Positions 51,439 through 59,754 of a stretch of DNA of 64,000 nucleotides are shown in pieces. Positions within the stretch are counted from its first letter, which is position 1, and the number at the start of each line of letters is the position of its first letter. Under the pieces are notes generated by a model. That model searched no databases. It was given only the letters and a program-made list of their open reading frames with translations, and had not been told where the DNA came from. This DNA comes from Streptomyces sp. Ag109_O5-1 (GTDB taxonomy: Bacteria; Actinomycetota; Actinomycetes; Streptomycetales; Streptomycetaceae): the NCBI RefSeq assembly GCF_003814875.1, contig NZ_RKQF01000001.1:10168001-10232000 (forward strand), read 5' to 3'. The translations under genes and the position numbers were made by a program.

Positions 51439-52167
51439 TCAGTCCTCTGCCCTCATCCGTCGGCGGGCCCCTGGGTGTGCCCGGTAGGGGCTGACGCTCG
51501 GCTCGCCCGGTATCCAGAAGCGCCAGGGGTACAAAGCTGCAGGACCGCCCACTCCCGTCCGCGGCCCTCGGCCTACCCCCGCGGGTGAGACGCCGCCGGC
51601 GGGCTCCGCGAGGAACAACTCGGCAGCCGTGTCGCAGGCCGGTTGCCCGTCATGACGTAGATCGGAGATGCCCAACGCCCGGGCGAGGTTGGCCGGGCCA
51701 CGCGCCAGGTCGCGCGCCCGCACCCGAGGCCCCCGGCGTTCTTGCGCCACGTCTGCCCCCTCCACGACGGTGCCGGCCCGGAGCAGCACCGAAGCGGGAC
51801 GCCGCCCCGGTCCGCATACGGTGTTCAGGCACCGATGCACCGCGTGCGTCCGGTACACATAGAAGGTCCCCGGCGCCCCGAACTCCGCTTGATTCGTCCG
51901 GTTCGGGCCCCGGAACGCGTGCGAGGCCGGATCGTCCGGTCCCTCGTACGCCTCCACCTCGGTGATACGCACGGCCGTCACGCCATGCTGCGAGCGCGAG
52001 ACCACGAGAGCCCCCAGCAGTTCGGGAGCCACCTCAAGGGCGGGCCGGTCGAAGAAGGGCTCGCGCAGGGCGGGCCGCCCTGCCGACGCAGCCCCCAGCT
52101 CATCGAACGCCCGCAACTGCTCGTGATCGATCCCGGCCGGGCCCCGGACCGCCCAGTGCTCTGTCAA
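51439..52167 (-). CDS. alkyladenine (3-methyladenine) DNA glycosylase, AAG/MPG family
   Basis: 242 residues from TTG 52,167, with AGGAGG 7 bases upstream. The AAG fold is shown by ALEVAPELLGALVV, ITEVEAYEGPDDPASHAFRGPN (catalytic Glu in EAY), FGAPGTFYVYRTHAVHRCLN and the late RARDLARGPANLARALGI. It excises alkylated purines in base-excision repair. The normally conserved YGxHxC segment reads THAVHRC, a modest deviation. The C-terminal extension past YPWRFWIPG is longer than usual and Arg-rich. It stands alone, not in an operon. Confidence 0.87.
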   Translation of the reverse strand: MTEHWAVRGPAGIDHEQLRAFDELGAASAGRPALREPFFDRPALEVAPELLGALVVSRSQHGVTAVRITEVEAYEGPDDPASHAFRGPNRTNQAEFGAPGTFYVYRTHAVHRCLNTVCGPGRRPASVLLRAGTVVEGADVAQERRGPRVRARDLARGPANLARALGISDLRHDGQPACDTAAELFLAEPAGGVSPAGVGRGPRTGVGGPAALYPWRFWIPGEPSVSPYRAHPGARRRMRAED

Positions 52168-52468
52168 GCCGCTGCCTCCTGTCGAGGTTCCGGGGCGCGG
52201 GATCCCGCGCCCCACCGTTTCAGCGCTCTCCTTGCGTCACCCCATGGCCCGGGAAACGGCCGTGAGGCCCTCGGATACGGACCTCCGGGCCCGACGCCCG
52301 TCATGCCGTTGCGGGAGGGACCGCGAGGCCGCGGGGACTCCCGTGTGCCTCGTCGCTGACACGAGATGCTCGGCCAGGGAGGGGGCATGGTCTCTGCCCG
52401 CGGTTCGACCCCGGGTTCCGTCCACCGGTCTCCAGGATCGTGGCCGGCGACCGTCGACGGTGAACCAG

Positions 52469-52837
52469 TCAGGGGGAGAGCCGCCGGCGCAGCCGCACGT
52501 GCGCGGTCTTCTCGGCGTCGGCGAGCCTGGCACGTCCCGTCTCGGTCAGGGTCACCTCGACCGTCCTGCGATCGCCGTCACGGCGATTGCGGTCGATCAG
52601 TCCGGCCGCCTGCAGGCTCTTCAGGAGAGCGGACATCCGGGTCCCCGATTCCTGGAGGAACGCCGTCAGGCGGGTCACGGGCACGGGCAGGCCCCCGGCT
52701 TCGGCGAGGGCGCCGAGGATGATGCAGTCGTGGAGCGACAGACCGTGCGCAGCCCGCAACTCGCCGTGCAGAAGGCACAGGCTCCACAGGATGGACGGGG
52801 GCTGACGTGTGGTGTTCGCCGGATCGCGGTCGGTCAT
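52469..52837 (-). CDS. MarR-family regulator (short)
   Basis: 122 residues from ATG 52,837. The winged helix covers LSLHDCIILGALAEAGGLPVPVTRLTAFLQESGTRMSALLKSLQAAGLIDRNRRDGDRRTVEVTLTETGRARL, with the DxR wing motif. It is shorter than the usual 140-150 residues because the terminal dimerisation helices are brief. It is divergent from the 2-oxoglutarate dehydrogenase E1-like gene and may control it. ACGTCG-TCGACG-CGACGT (53,035-53,052) and a CACGTG-A-CACGTG pair (53,096-53,108) in the shared region are possible sites. Confidence 0.8.
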   Translation of the reverse strand: MTDRDPANTTRQPPSILWSLCLLHGELRAAHGLSLHDCIILGALAEAGGLPVPVTRLTAFLQESGTRMSALLKSLQAAGLIDRNRRDGDRRTVEVTLTETGRARLADAEKTAHVRLRRRLSP

Positions 52838-53034
52838 GCTTCTTTCCCGGGGTGGGTCCACCGGCCGCGGACTCGCGGCCACACGTTCACAACCGCGTTC
52901 TCCGCAAGGCCGATGGCGGGCCGGGGGACATGAAGCCCTCAGATCAGGACACACGGCCTGTCGCCTGGCGGATGTCCCGATATGAGGCTGATGTGGCACG
53001 GAGGGCTGTACGTCCCCGTCCTCTCCCGGATCTA

Positions 53035-53108
53035 ACGTCGTCGACGCGACGTGGTCGCACAGGTCGGTCCGTGCAGCGGGTTCCAGATCCTCGGACACGT
53101 GACACGTG
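53035..53108. promoter_or_regulatory. possible regulatory dyads before the E1-like gene
   Basis: ACGTCG at 53,035-53,040 and CGACGT at 53,047-53,052 flank TCGACG as an inverted repeat. A CACGTG doublet separated by one base lies at 53,096-53,108. Both are between the divergent MarR and dehydrogenase E1 genes. Assignment to the MarR protein is inference. Nothing else is recognised in 52,838-53,177. Confidence 0.3.
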
Positions 53109-53177
53109 GGGCGGGCGACCGGTCAGGACCGCGCCGGGATCGTACGACTTCACACAGGGAAGAAGGCGTTCTACGCC

Positions 53178-55970
53178 ATGGCCTCGCAATCGGACACCGC
53201 ACGAACCGTGGTTCACGGGCTGGATTTCGGACTCAACGCATGGGTTGTCGACGAGCAGCGGCAGCGTTACCTGCGCGACCCGGGCTCGGTCGAGGAGACG
53301 TGGCGGGACTTCTTCGCCGCCCCGGCTGTCGCGGCCCGCCCGCCCGTACCAGCCGCCCGGGGTACATCGGCAGTCCGGTCGGCGCACGCCGTCTCCGGCC
53401 CGGAGTACCAAGGCGGCGACGAGGCGGCACTCAAGGCCGTCCGGGTGGCGGCGCTCATCCACGCCTATCGCGTGCGCGGTCACCTGATGGCCGGCACGGA
53501 CCCGCTCACGCCACAGCCCGTCGCCCATCCGGAACTGGACCTCACCGCGTTCGGGCTCCATGACGCGGACCGGGTGCAGGGCGTCGTGGTGGACGGCTTC
53601 GCCGGGCGCGCCACGATGACGCTCGACGAAGTGCTCGGTGCGTTGCGGGAGTTCTACTGCCGTAACGCCGGGTTCGAGTACATGCACATCCAGGACGCCG
53701 GCGAACGCCGCTGGATCCAGGAGCGGGTCGAGAACGTGCCGGGCCGGCCGGACCGTGCCCGGCAGCTGCGGATCCTCTACCGGCTGGGCGCGGCGGAGGC
53801 CTTCGAGACGTTCCTGCAGACCAAGTACGTGGGTCACAAGCGGTACTCGCTCGAAGGCGGCGAGTCGATGATCGTGCTGCTCGACTCCCTGCTGCTCGGG
53901 GCCATGGAGGACGGTGTCGCAGAAGCTGTGATCGGTATGGCGCACCGCGGCCGGCTCAACGTCCTGGCCAACATCATCGGCAAGTCCTACGCCCAGATCT
54001 TCGGCGAGTTCGAGGACGCGGAGGACCTCGGGTCCGTGCAGGGTTCGGGGGACGTGAAGTACCACCTCGGCGCGGAGGGCACCTACCGTGCCCTGCAGGG
54101 CGGCACGATCGCCGTCTCGGTCGTGGCGAACCCCTCACACCTGGAGATCGTGGGACCGGTCGCCCAAGGAGTGGTGCGCGCCAAGCAGGATGTGGCCGAG
54201 GCGCACAGCGGGTGGCTGTCCGTCCTGCCGGTCGTCGTCCACGGAGACGCGGCCTTCGCAGGCCAGGGCGTGGTCGCCGAGACCCTGAACATGTCGCAGC
54301 TGCCCGGCTACCGCACGGGCGGGACGGTCCACGTCGTCGTCAACAACCAGGTCGGTTTCACCACGTCGCCCGCCCACGGCCGCTCCAGCACCTACGCCAC
54401 CGACGTGGCACGCATGGTGGAGGCGCCGATCTTCCACGTCAACGGTGACGACCCGGAGGCCGTCGACCGCGTCGCGCGGCTCGCCTTCGACTACCGCCAG
54501 ACGTTCCACAAGGACGTCGTGGTCGATCTGGTCTGCTACCGGCGTCATGGACACAGCGAGGTCGACGACCCCTCCATCACCCAGCCGGTCATGTACGACC
54601 TCATCGACGCCAGGGCCTCGGTGCGCACGCTGTACGCCCAGGCCCTGGTGGCCCGCGGGGACATCGGTGAGCGGCAGGTGGAGGCGGCCCGCCGCAACTA
54701 CCAGGACCACCTGGAGGGGGCCTTCGCCGAGACCCGGACGTTGCCCGCTCCCCACTTCGGCCACGGCATGCCTGGTGACGGCGTCGGACGGACGACCGCC
54801 CCGCGCGCGGCCCGGCGGGCGGGGACCGCTGTCGACGAGGCGACCGTCCGGCAGGTCATCGCCTCGCAGAGCGACCTGCCGCAGGGCTTCACCGTGCACC
54901 CGCGTGTCCTGCCGCAGCTGCAACGGCGCACGGCGGCGCTGGAGACGGGCACGGTCGACTGGGCCACCGCGGAGATGCTGGCGATCGGTTCGCTGCTGCT
55001 GGAGGGTGTGCCGGTGCGACTGGCCGGGCAGGACTCGCGGCGCGGCACCTTCGGCCAGCGCCACGCCGTCCTGACCGACCGGCGCACCGGCGCGGCGCAC
55101 ACACCGCTGAACTCCCTCGGCCCGCGGGCCGCAGGTTTCGCACCGTACGACTCGATGCTGTCCGAACTGGCGGCGCTGGCCTTCGAGTACGGCTACGCGC
55201 TGGCCCGCCCCGAGGCCCTGGTGCTGTGGGAGGCCCAGTTCGGGGACTTCGCCAACGGTGCGCAGACAGTCGTCGACGAGTACATCGCTTCGTCGGAGCA
55301 GAAGTGGGGTCAGCGCTCGGCAGTGACGCTGCTGTTGCCCCATGGACTGGAGGGCCAGGGCCCGGACCACTCCTCCGCCCGGATCGAGCGCTTCCTGCAA
55401 CTGTGCGCCCAGGACAACATGACCGTGGCCATGCCCTCCCTGCCGGGCAACTACTTCCATCTGCTCAGGCAGCAGGCACTGGGCGGCCGCGGACGGCCGC
55501 TGGTCGTTCTCACCCCGAAGTCGATGCTGCGGTCGAAGGCTGCCACCTCCGCCCTGCCCGAGTTCACACAGGGCGGCTTCCGCCCGGTCCTGCCGGATGA
55601 CACCGTCGACCCCGCCCAGGTCACGCGCGTGCTGCTGTGCTCGGGCAAGGTCTCTTACGACCTTGACGCCCACCGGCACGGCACCGGCTCGACCGGCACG
55701 GCGATCGTCCGCGTGGAACGCCTCTACCCGTTCCCCGAGGCGGAGCTCGCGGCGGAACTCGCCCGCTTCCCTGCGGCCGCACACGTGCGGTGGGTGCAGG
55801 AAGAGCCGGAGAACCAGGGGGCGTGGTCCTTCGTCGCACGGCGTCTGTACCGGCTGACAGGACGCCTCGTGGAATGCGTGAGCCGGCCTGAGGCGCCCGC
55901 CCCCGCGGTCGGCTCCGCCCGTCGGCACGGCCTGGAGCAGAAGGCTCTCCTGGCATCGGCCTTCCGGTGA
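53178..55970 (+). CDS. stand-alone 2-oxoglutarate dehydrogenase E1-like component
   Basis: 930 residues from ATG 53,178, the length of E. coli-type SucA. The N-terminal segment (LNAWVVDEQRQRYLRDPGSVEETWRDFFA) and the E1 core are clear: HRGRLNVLANIIGKSYAQIF, KYHLG, the ThDP motif GDAAFAGQGVVAETLNMSQL...NNQVGFTTSP, and transketolase-like RGTFGQRHAV, LWEAQFGDFANGAQ and LLPHGLEGQGPDHSSARIERFLQL. It decarboxylates a 2-oxo acid with ThDP. Main actinobacterial enzymes are about 1,250 residues because they carry a fused E2-type acyltransferase domain; that domain is absent. No E2 or E3 gene is nearby, so it may use partners elsewhere or act as a decarboxylase or carboligase. Confidence 0.87.
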   Translation: MASQSDTARTVVHGLDFGLNAWVVDEQRQRYLRDPGSVEETWRDFFAAPAVAARPPVPAARGTSAVRSAHAVSGPEYQGGDEAALKAVRVAALIHAYRVRGHLMAGTDPLTPQPVAHPELDLTAFGLHDADRVQGVVVDGFAGRATMTLDEVLGALREFYCRNAGFEYMHIQDAGERRWIQERVENVPGRPDRARQLRILYRLGAAEAFETFLQTKYVGHKRYSLEGGESMIVLLDSLLLGAMEDGVAEAVIGMAHRGRLNVLANIIGKSYAQIFGEFEDAEDLGSVQGSGDVKYHLGAEGTYRALQGGTIAVSVVANPSHLEIVGPVAQGVVRAKQDVAEAHSGWLSVLPVVVHGDAAFAGQGVVAETLNMSQLPGYRTGGTVHVVVNNQVGFTTSPAHGRSSTYATDVARMVEAPIFHVNGDDPEAVDRVARLAFDYRQTFHKDVVVDLVCYRRHGHSEVDDPSITQPVMYDLIDARASVRTLYAQALVARGDIGERQVEAARRNYQDHLEGAFAETRTLPAPHFGHGMPGDGVGRTTAPRAARRAGTAVDEATVRQVIASQSDLPQGFTVHPRVLPQLQRRTAALETGTVDWATAEMLAIGSLLLEGVPVRLAGQDSRRGTFGQRHAVLTDRRTGAAHTPLNSLGPRAAGFAPYDSMLSELAALAFEYGYALARPEALVLWEAQFGDFANGAQTVVDEYIASSEQKWGQRSAVTLLLPHGLEGQGPDHSSARIERFLQLCAQDNMTVAMPSLPGNYFHLLRQQALGGRGRPLVVLTPKSMLRSKAATSALPEFTQGGFRPVLPDDTVDPAQVTRVLLCSGKVSYDLDAHRHGTGSTGTAIVRVERLYPFPEAELAAELARFPAAAHVRWVQEEPENQGAWSFVARRLYRLTGRLVECVSRPEAPAPAVGSARRHGLEQKALLASAFR

Positions 55971-56087
55971 GCAGTGCCATGAGCCTGCCGGCACGCATCG
56001 ACCAGCGTGCGTCTCCGCGCCTGAAACGCAATAAAATCCACAAATCATTAAAATGCTTACGTTGTGCGAGCGGCCGGAGGATGCGTC

Positions 56088-56370
56088 ATGGCCGAGATCA
56101 CCTGCCGCAGAATCGATGAGCAGACGTCTGCCGAGGACGACCGGCTCGGCAAGCGGGTGCGGGTCGACCGGATCTGGCCGGAGGGCATGCGCCGCGAGGG
56201 TGCGGCGCCCGACGAGCGGCTGCGGGAGGCCGCACCCGCCGCCGTTACCTCACCGAACTGGGCGACCTGCTGACCGCCACCCAGGACACGGGCCACAGCC
56301 ACGCCGCCGTCCTCGCGGAATGGCTCACCGAACCCGGCCCTCGCGATGAACGGCGTCCGGATGCCGACCC
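56088..56370 (+). pseudogene. decayed DUF488-family gene
   Basis: After CGGAGG and ATG 56,088 the frame reads KRVRVDRIWPEGMRREGAAPDERLREAAPA, the conserved start of DUF488 proteins (normally VDRLWPRG...). The frame then stops early. In another frame the sequence continues as RRRYLTELGDLLTA and QDTGHSHAAVLAEWL, which match the middle and end of DUF488 (FRRRYLAEL, RDxxHNxAxVLAEYL). An internal deletion and frameshift have therefore destroyed the gene. Confidence 0.6.
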
Positions 56371-56429
56371 TCCCGATCCCGGACGTACCGGTCCCGGTCC
56401 CCGACCGCCCGGATACCGCGCAGTCGTCT

Positions 56430-56670
56430 CCGCCGCGGTGACCGGCCTCAACGCGGGCGCGCTCGTATTCGTCATGGGCACCGGCATCGTCTCCATGGCC
56501 CTGTACGTCATCGGCGTCGGCGCCGCCTCCGCCGCACTGCTGTGGGTTGCCCTGGCCGGATTCGTGATCCTGGTGCCCGCTTACGGCTGGCGGCTGCTGC
56601 GCCGGCGCGAGCGATTCGTCGCGGACCTCGTCGGGCCGCGCGGCTTCGCCTTCCTTACCCTGGCCATCTC
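56430..56670 (+). pseudogene. decayed TDT-family transporter, N-terminal part
   Basis: The plus strand reads VTGLNAGALVFVMGTGIVSMALYVIGVGAASAALLWVALAGFVILV, then YGWRLLRRRERFVADLVGPRGFAFLTLA. This is the start of a tellurite-resistance/C4-dicarboxylate (TDT) transporter, with the conserved NPGAFAFVMATGIVS-like block and two membrane segments. The rest is missing and the frame runs into non-coding-looking sequence. An intact but different TDT protein is encoded convergently just downstream. Confidence 0.6.
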
Positions 56671-56841
56671 CTCCGACGTGCCGGCCGCGCGTCTCGTACC
56701 CGACGGCCACACCGCAGTCGCCCCTGAAGCGGGGTCCCTCGCTCGACCAGGTGAACGGCGCAGCGCGCACCCGCCTGCCGGAGGGCGGCGCGGCGGGCCG
56801 GCGCTGTGTCCCGCGTCATGCGGAGGGGCACACCTGCCCCG

Positions 56842-57990
56842 TCACCGTCGGGCGCGCTCACGCTGCCGGAAGGCCGCGTGGCGCAGGGAGTGCCAGGCGA
56901 CCACCGCCCAGGCGGCGACGAGCAGGGCGTACAGGACGACGGCAGTCCAGGCGAACAGCAGTGATCCGGTACGGGCGGCGAGGGCACTGGTGCCGGTGAC
57001 AGCGGCGCCGAGGGGGAAGATGAAGGACCACCAGGTGGGTGCGAAGGGCAGCCCCTTGCGCACCTCCCGCACGGTCAGCGCCGTGGCGAGTACCAGCCAC
57101 AGCAGGGCGAAGCCCCAGATCCCGAGTCCACCCAGGAGCGCCGCGACCGCACTCCCGCGCGCGTACGGGGCGGGCAGCGCGCTCGGTGCCGCCGTGGCCA
57201 GCGCACCCAGCGCCGTGACCGCCTGGTCCAGCGCTCCCACGCCGATCCACACCGTGGGCACCGCCGCACCGCTGGGCGCGTCGTGATGCACCAGTCGGCC
57301 GTACACCATGGCCAGCACCAGCAGGACCGCGACCAGCCCGAGTCCGAGCATCGCGTAGCAGCCCAGCAGCAGGGTCAGCCGTACCTGCCCGACCGGTGCC
57401 CGCGGGACGAGCAGCGCGCCCGTGGCGGCGGAGACCAACGGAGGCACCACCGGCAGCAGCCAGCCGCCGAACGCTGCGTCCGGCGTGAAACGGTGCCGCG
57501 TGACCATCAGATAGGGAACCGTGCAGGCGGTGGCAAGACCCAGCACGGTACCGGCCGACCACAGCACCCAGTCCACGTCCGTCGCCGCACGCTCCCCGAT
57601 CAGCCGCCGGCCGAGCAGCAGCGTCCCGGCCCCGACGGTGAGCAGCGCCACCGGCGGTGCCCCGAAGAATTGGGCCTGTACCGGATCGCCGGCGTGCACC
57701 CGCAGCGTCCGCTGCCCGAAGTAGCTGACGATCAGCACGATCAGCAGCAGCGCGGTCCCCGCCCAGACGACTGTGGCGGCCTCGTCGAGCCAGGGGAAAC
57801 CGCGTGGCAGGGTGGCGGCCGCGACGGCCACGATCCCGCTGCCCATGACGGCCGCGAACCAGCTGGGACCGAGATCTCCCCGCCCCTTGCCGTTCGCCCC
57901 GGTCGGACGGTCACGGGCAGGTGAGGACCGGCTCGGAACGGGGTCGTCCTGGGACGGGATCGCCCGGCTGGTACTGGAGTGGGGTGCCAC
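56842..57990 (-). CDS. TDT-family (TehA/C4-dicarboxylate type) membrane transporter
   Basis: 382 residues from GTG 57,990, preceded by AGAGAAGG at suitable distance. About ten membrane segments follow a polar 50-residue N-terminus, beginning GPSWFAAVMGSGIVAVAAATLPRG, the family signature block. Later blocks are FFGAPPVALLTVGAGTLLLG, PYLMVTRHRF, GGWLLPVVPPLVSAATGALL and APTWWSFIFPLGAAVTGTSALA. TDT proteins move tellurite, dicarboxylates, sulfite or other anions; substrate cannot be predicted. Confidence 0.83.
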   Translation of the reverse strand: MAPHSSTSRAIPSQDDPVPSRSSPARDRPTGANGKGRGDLGPSWFAAVMGSGIVAVAAATLPRGFPWLDEAATVVWAGTALLLIVLIVSYFGQRTLRVHAGDPVQAQFFGAPPVALLTVGAGTLLLGRRLIGERAATDVDWVLWSAGTVLGLATACTVPYLMVTRHRFTPDAAFGGWLLPVVPPLVSAATGALLVPRAPVGQVRLTLLLGCYAMLGLGLVAVLLVLAMVYGRLVHHDAPSGAAVPTVWIGVGALDQAVTALGALATAAPSALPAPYARGSAVAALLGGLGIWGFALLWLVLATALTVREVRKGLPFAPTWWSFIFPLGAAVTGTSALAARTGSLLFAWTAVVLYALLVAAWAVVAWHSLRHAAFRQRERARR

Positions 57991-58324
57991 GGTGCGGAGT
58001 GCCTTCTCTTGTCGTGTCGGATTCGTCACCGTCCACGATTGGCGACGGTGACCGGCCGACCGGCCGGACCGTGCCCGAAAGCTCACGGGGGCACGGCCGG
58101 GACCGTCGGCCCGTTGGTGCCTGCGACGCTATGGCGAAGCCCGGCTTCCGCCACAGAACAGCGCGCGCCATGACACCCTCACACCAGGACATCGAGGCGC
58201 CGTGCGGGTTCGTTGCTGGATGACGGCTGATGCCCCGATGTGCCTCTCCGGGCATGTGCCGGCGGCACGCGTGGCCTGGCGAGACGGCAGGCCACCGCTG
58301 AAAGTCCGAGCCGCGCGACCAGTT

Positions 58325-58343
58325 GGGTTTGATAATCAAACCC
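58325..58343. promoter_or_regulatory. 19-bp palindromic operator GGGTTTGATAATCAAACCC
   Basis: A perfect palindrome with 8-base arms around TAA lies 43 bases upstream of the GATase1-AraC gene and about 335 bases from the divergent TDT transporter start. Its TTTGATAATCAAA core is AT-rich in a GC-rich setting and resembles sites of dimeric regulators, particularly MarR-type. The rest of 57,991-58,385 shows no gene. Confidence 0.6.
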
Positions 58344-58385
58344 GCAAAGCCTACTGTGGGACCCGGTCCCTCCGGGAGGCGCACA

Positions 58386-59390
58386 ATGAAGGAGATGCCG
58401 TCAGGCAGGAAGCCGCTGCTGGTGACCGTGCTGGTTTTCCCCGGCGTACGACTGCTCGACGTCACCGGCCCGATCGAGGTGTTCTCGACGGCCAACGAGT
58501 TCGGTGGTCGCTTCTGCGTACGCATTGTCTCTCCGGACGGCGCCGACGTGGTCACCGCGGCAGGCACAGGACTGCACGTCGATCTGGCTGCCGCGCAGGT
58601 GCAGGAGGCCGGCGACGTGGTCGTCATCCCCGGTGGCCCCGAGTGGCCCTCCCTCGTCAAGGACGACACTCTGCTGGACGCTGTGAAGGCGCTCGACGCA
58701 CGCGGTTGCCGCACCGCGTCCATCTGCACGGGCGCCTTCCTCCTCGCCGCGGCCGGGCTGCTCGACGGACGCAGAGCGACCACGCACTGGCGCTTCGCCG
58801 ACCAACTCGCCCTGCGCTACCCGCGGGTGACTGTCGAAGCCGACGCCCTGTTCGTACGCGACGGCCACATCATGACCTCCGCAGGCGTCAGTTCGGGCAT
58901 CGACCTCTCGCTCTCCCTGGTCGAGGAGCACCTCGGCGCCGACGTCGCCCGCGCCGTGGCCAAGGACATGGTTGTGTTCATGCAACGGCCGGGAGGCCAG
59001 TCGCAGTTCAGTGTCCGCACCCACACTCCACGCGCGAGACAGGAGATGCTGCGCCGGGTCCTGGACGCGGTCGCCGAAGATCCGTCCGCTCCGCACACCC
59101 TTGCCGCCATGGCGCGTCGGGCGGGTGTGAGCCCCCGTCACATGACGCGCCTTTTCCACGACGAGATGGCCACGACACCGGCCCGCTATGTGGAGCAGGT
59201 CCGTATGGAAGCCGCCCAGGCGATGCTGGAAGGGAGCGACGACCCCATGGCCACGGTGGCGCGGCGCACCGGCTTCGGCTCGGCGGAGTCGCTGCGCCGG
59301 GCCTTCACGCGCAACCTCGGCATCACACCGGGGGCCTACCGGGCACGCTTCCGCACCACGCACACCGCAGTCGACGGCCAGCCTGCCTGA
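58386..59390 (+). CDS. GATase1-like/AraC transcriptional regulator
   Basis: 334 residues from ATG 58,386. The N-terminal DJ-1/PfpI-like domain (about 10-180) has LVFPGVRLLDVTGPIEVF, the VVIPGG loop, and RTASICTGAFLLAAAGLLDGRRATTHW with the elbow Cys. The C-terminal AraC domain has two helix-turn-helix motifs (TLAAMARRAGVSPRHMTRLFHDEMATTPARYVEQVRMEAA and AESLRRAFTRNLGITPGAYRARF). Such regulators typically sense small metabolites, with a non-catalytic amidotransferase fold. It could regulate the divergent TDT transporter or itself through the upstream palindrome. Confidence 0.87.
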   Translation: MKEMPSGRKPLLVTVLVFPGVRLLDVTGPIEVFSTANEFGGRFCVRIVSPDGADVVTAAGTGLHVDLAAAQVQEAGDVVVIPGGPEWPSLVKDDTLLDAVKALDARGCRTASICTGAFLLAAAGLLDGRRATTHWRFADQLALRYPRVTVEADALFVRDGHIMTSAGVSSGIDLSLSLVEEHLGADVARAVAKDMVVFMQRPGGQSQFSVRTHTPRARQEMLRRVLDAVAEDPSAPHTLAAMARRAGVSPRHMTRLFHDEMATTPARYVEQVRMEAAQAMLEGSDDPMATVARRTGFGSAESLRRAFTRNLGITPGAYRARFRTTHTAVDGQPA

Positions 59391-59569
59391 CGAGCGGAGA
59401 CTTCCTGCGAGCACAGGTCATCGCCGAGTTTTGACGGACCCGTCACCCGACCGAGCCGGACAGGCCGACGATCAGGCTTCCTCGATGGTCCACCCCGGCA
59501 TCGGCTCTGCGAGCGCGGCCCGACACGGGGGTCCGCCGAAAGGGGCGGCGAAGTACTGCGTCTCGTGCA

Positions 59570-59660
59570 GTTCGTTCGCGGCGGTGGCGGCCTGGGCCTG
59601 ACCTGCGGCACTGCTGACCTGGCCAGATGTCCTGACGCTCGGTCAGCAGTGCCTGCGAGT
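59570..59660 (+). repeat. dispersed AbfB-tail repeat, copy C
   Basis: Carries the codons SSFAAVAAWA and stop, CTGACCTGG, and CGGTCAGCAGTGCCTGCGAG in the same order as copies A and B, followed by GAGTTCC direct repeats. No AbfB coding sequence precedes it. The region 59,391-59,754 otherwise contains no gene. Confidence 0.55.
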
Positions 59661-59754
59661 TCCTGCGAGTTCCCGCGAGTTCCGATGAGCGTGAGGGTGA
59701 AGGCTCACCGGAGCTGACGACTTCAGCTTCCTGAGGGACTCGTACCGCCGTGAG

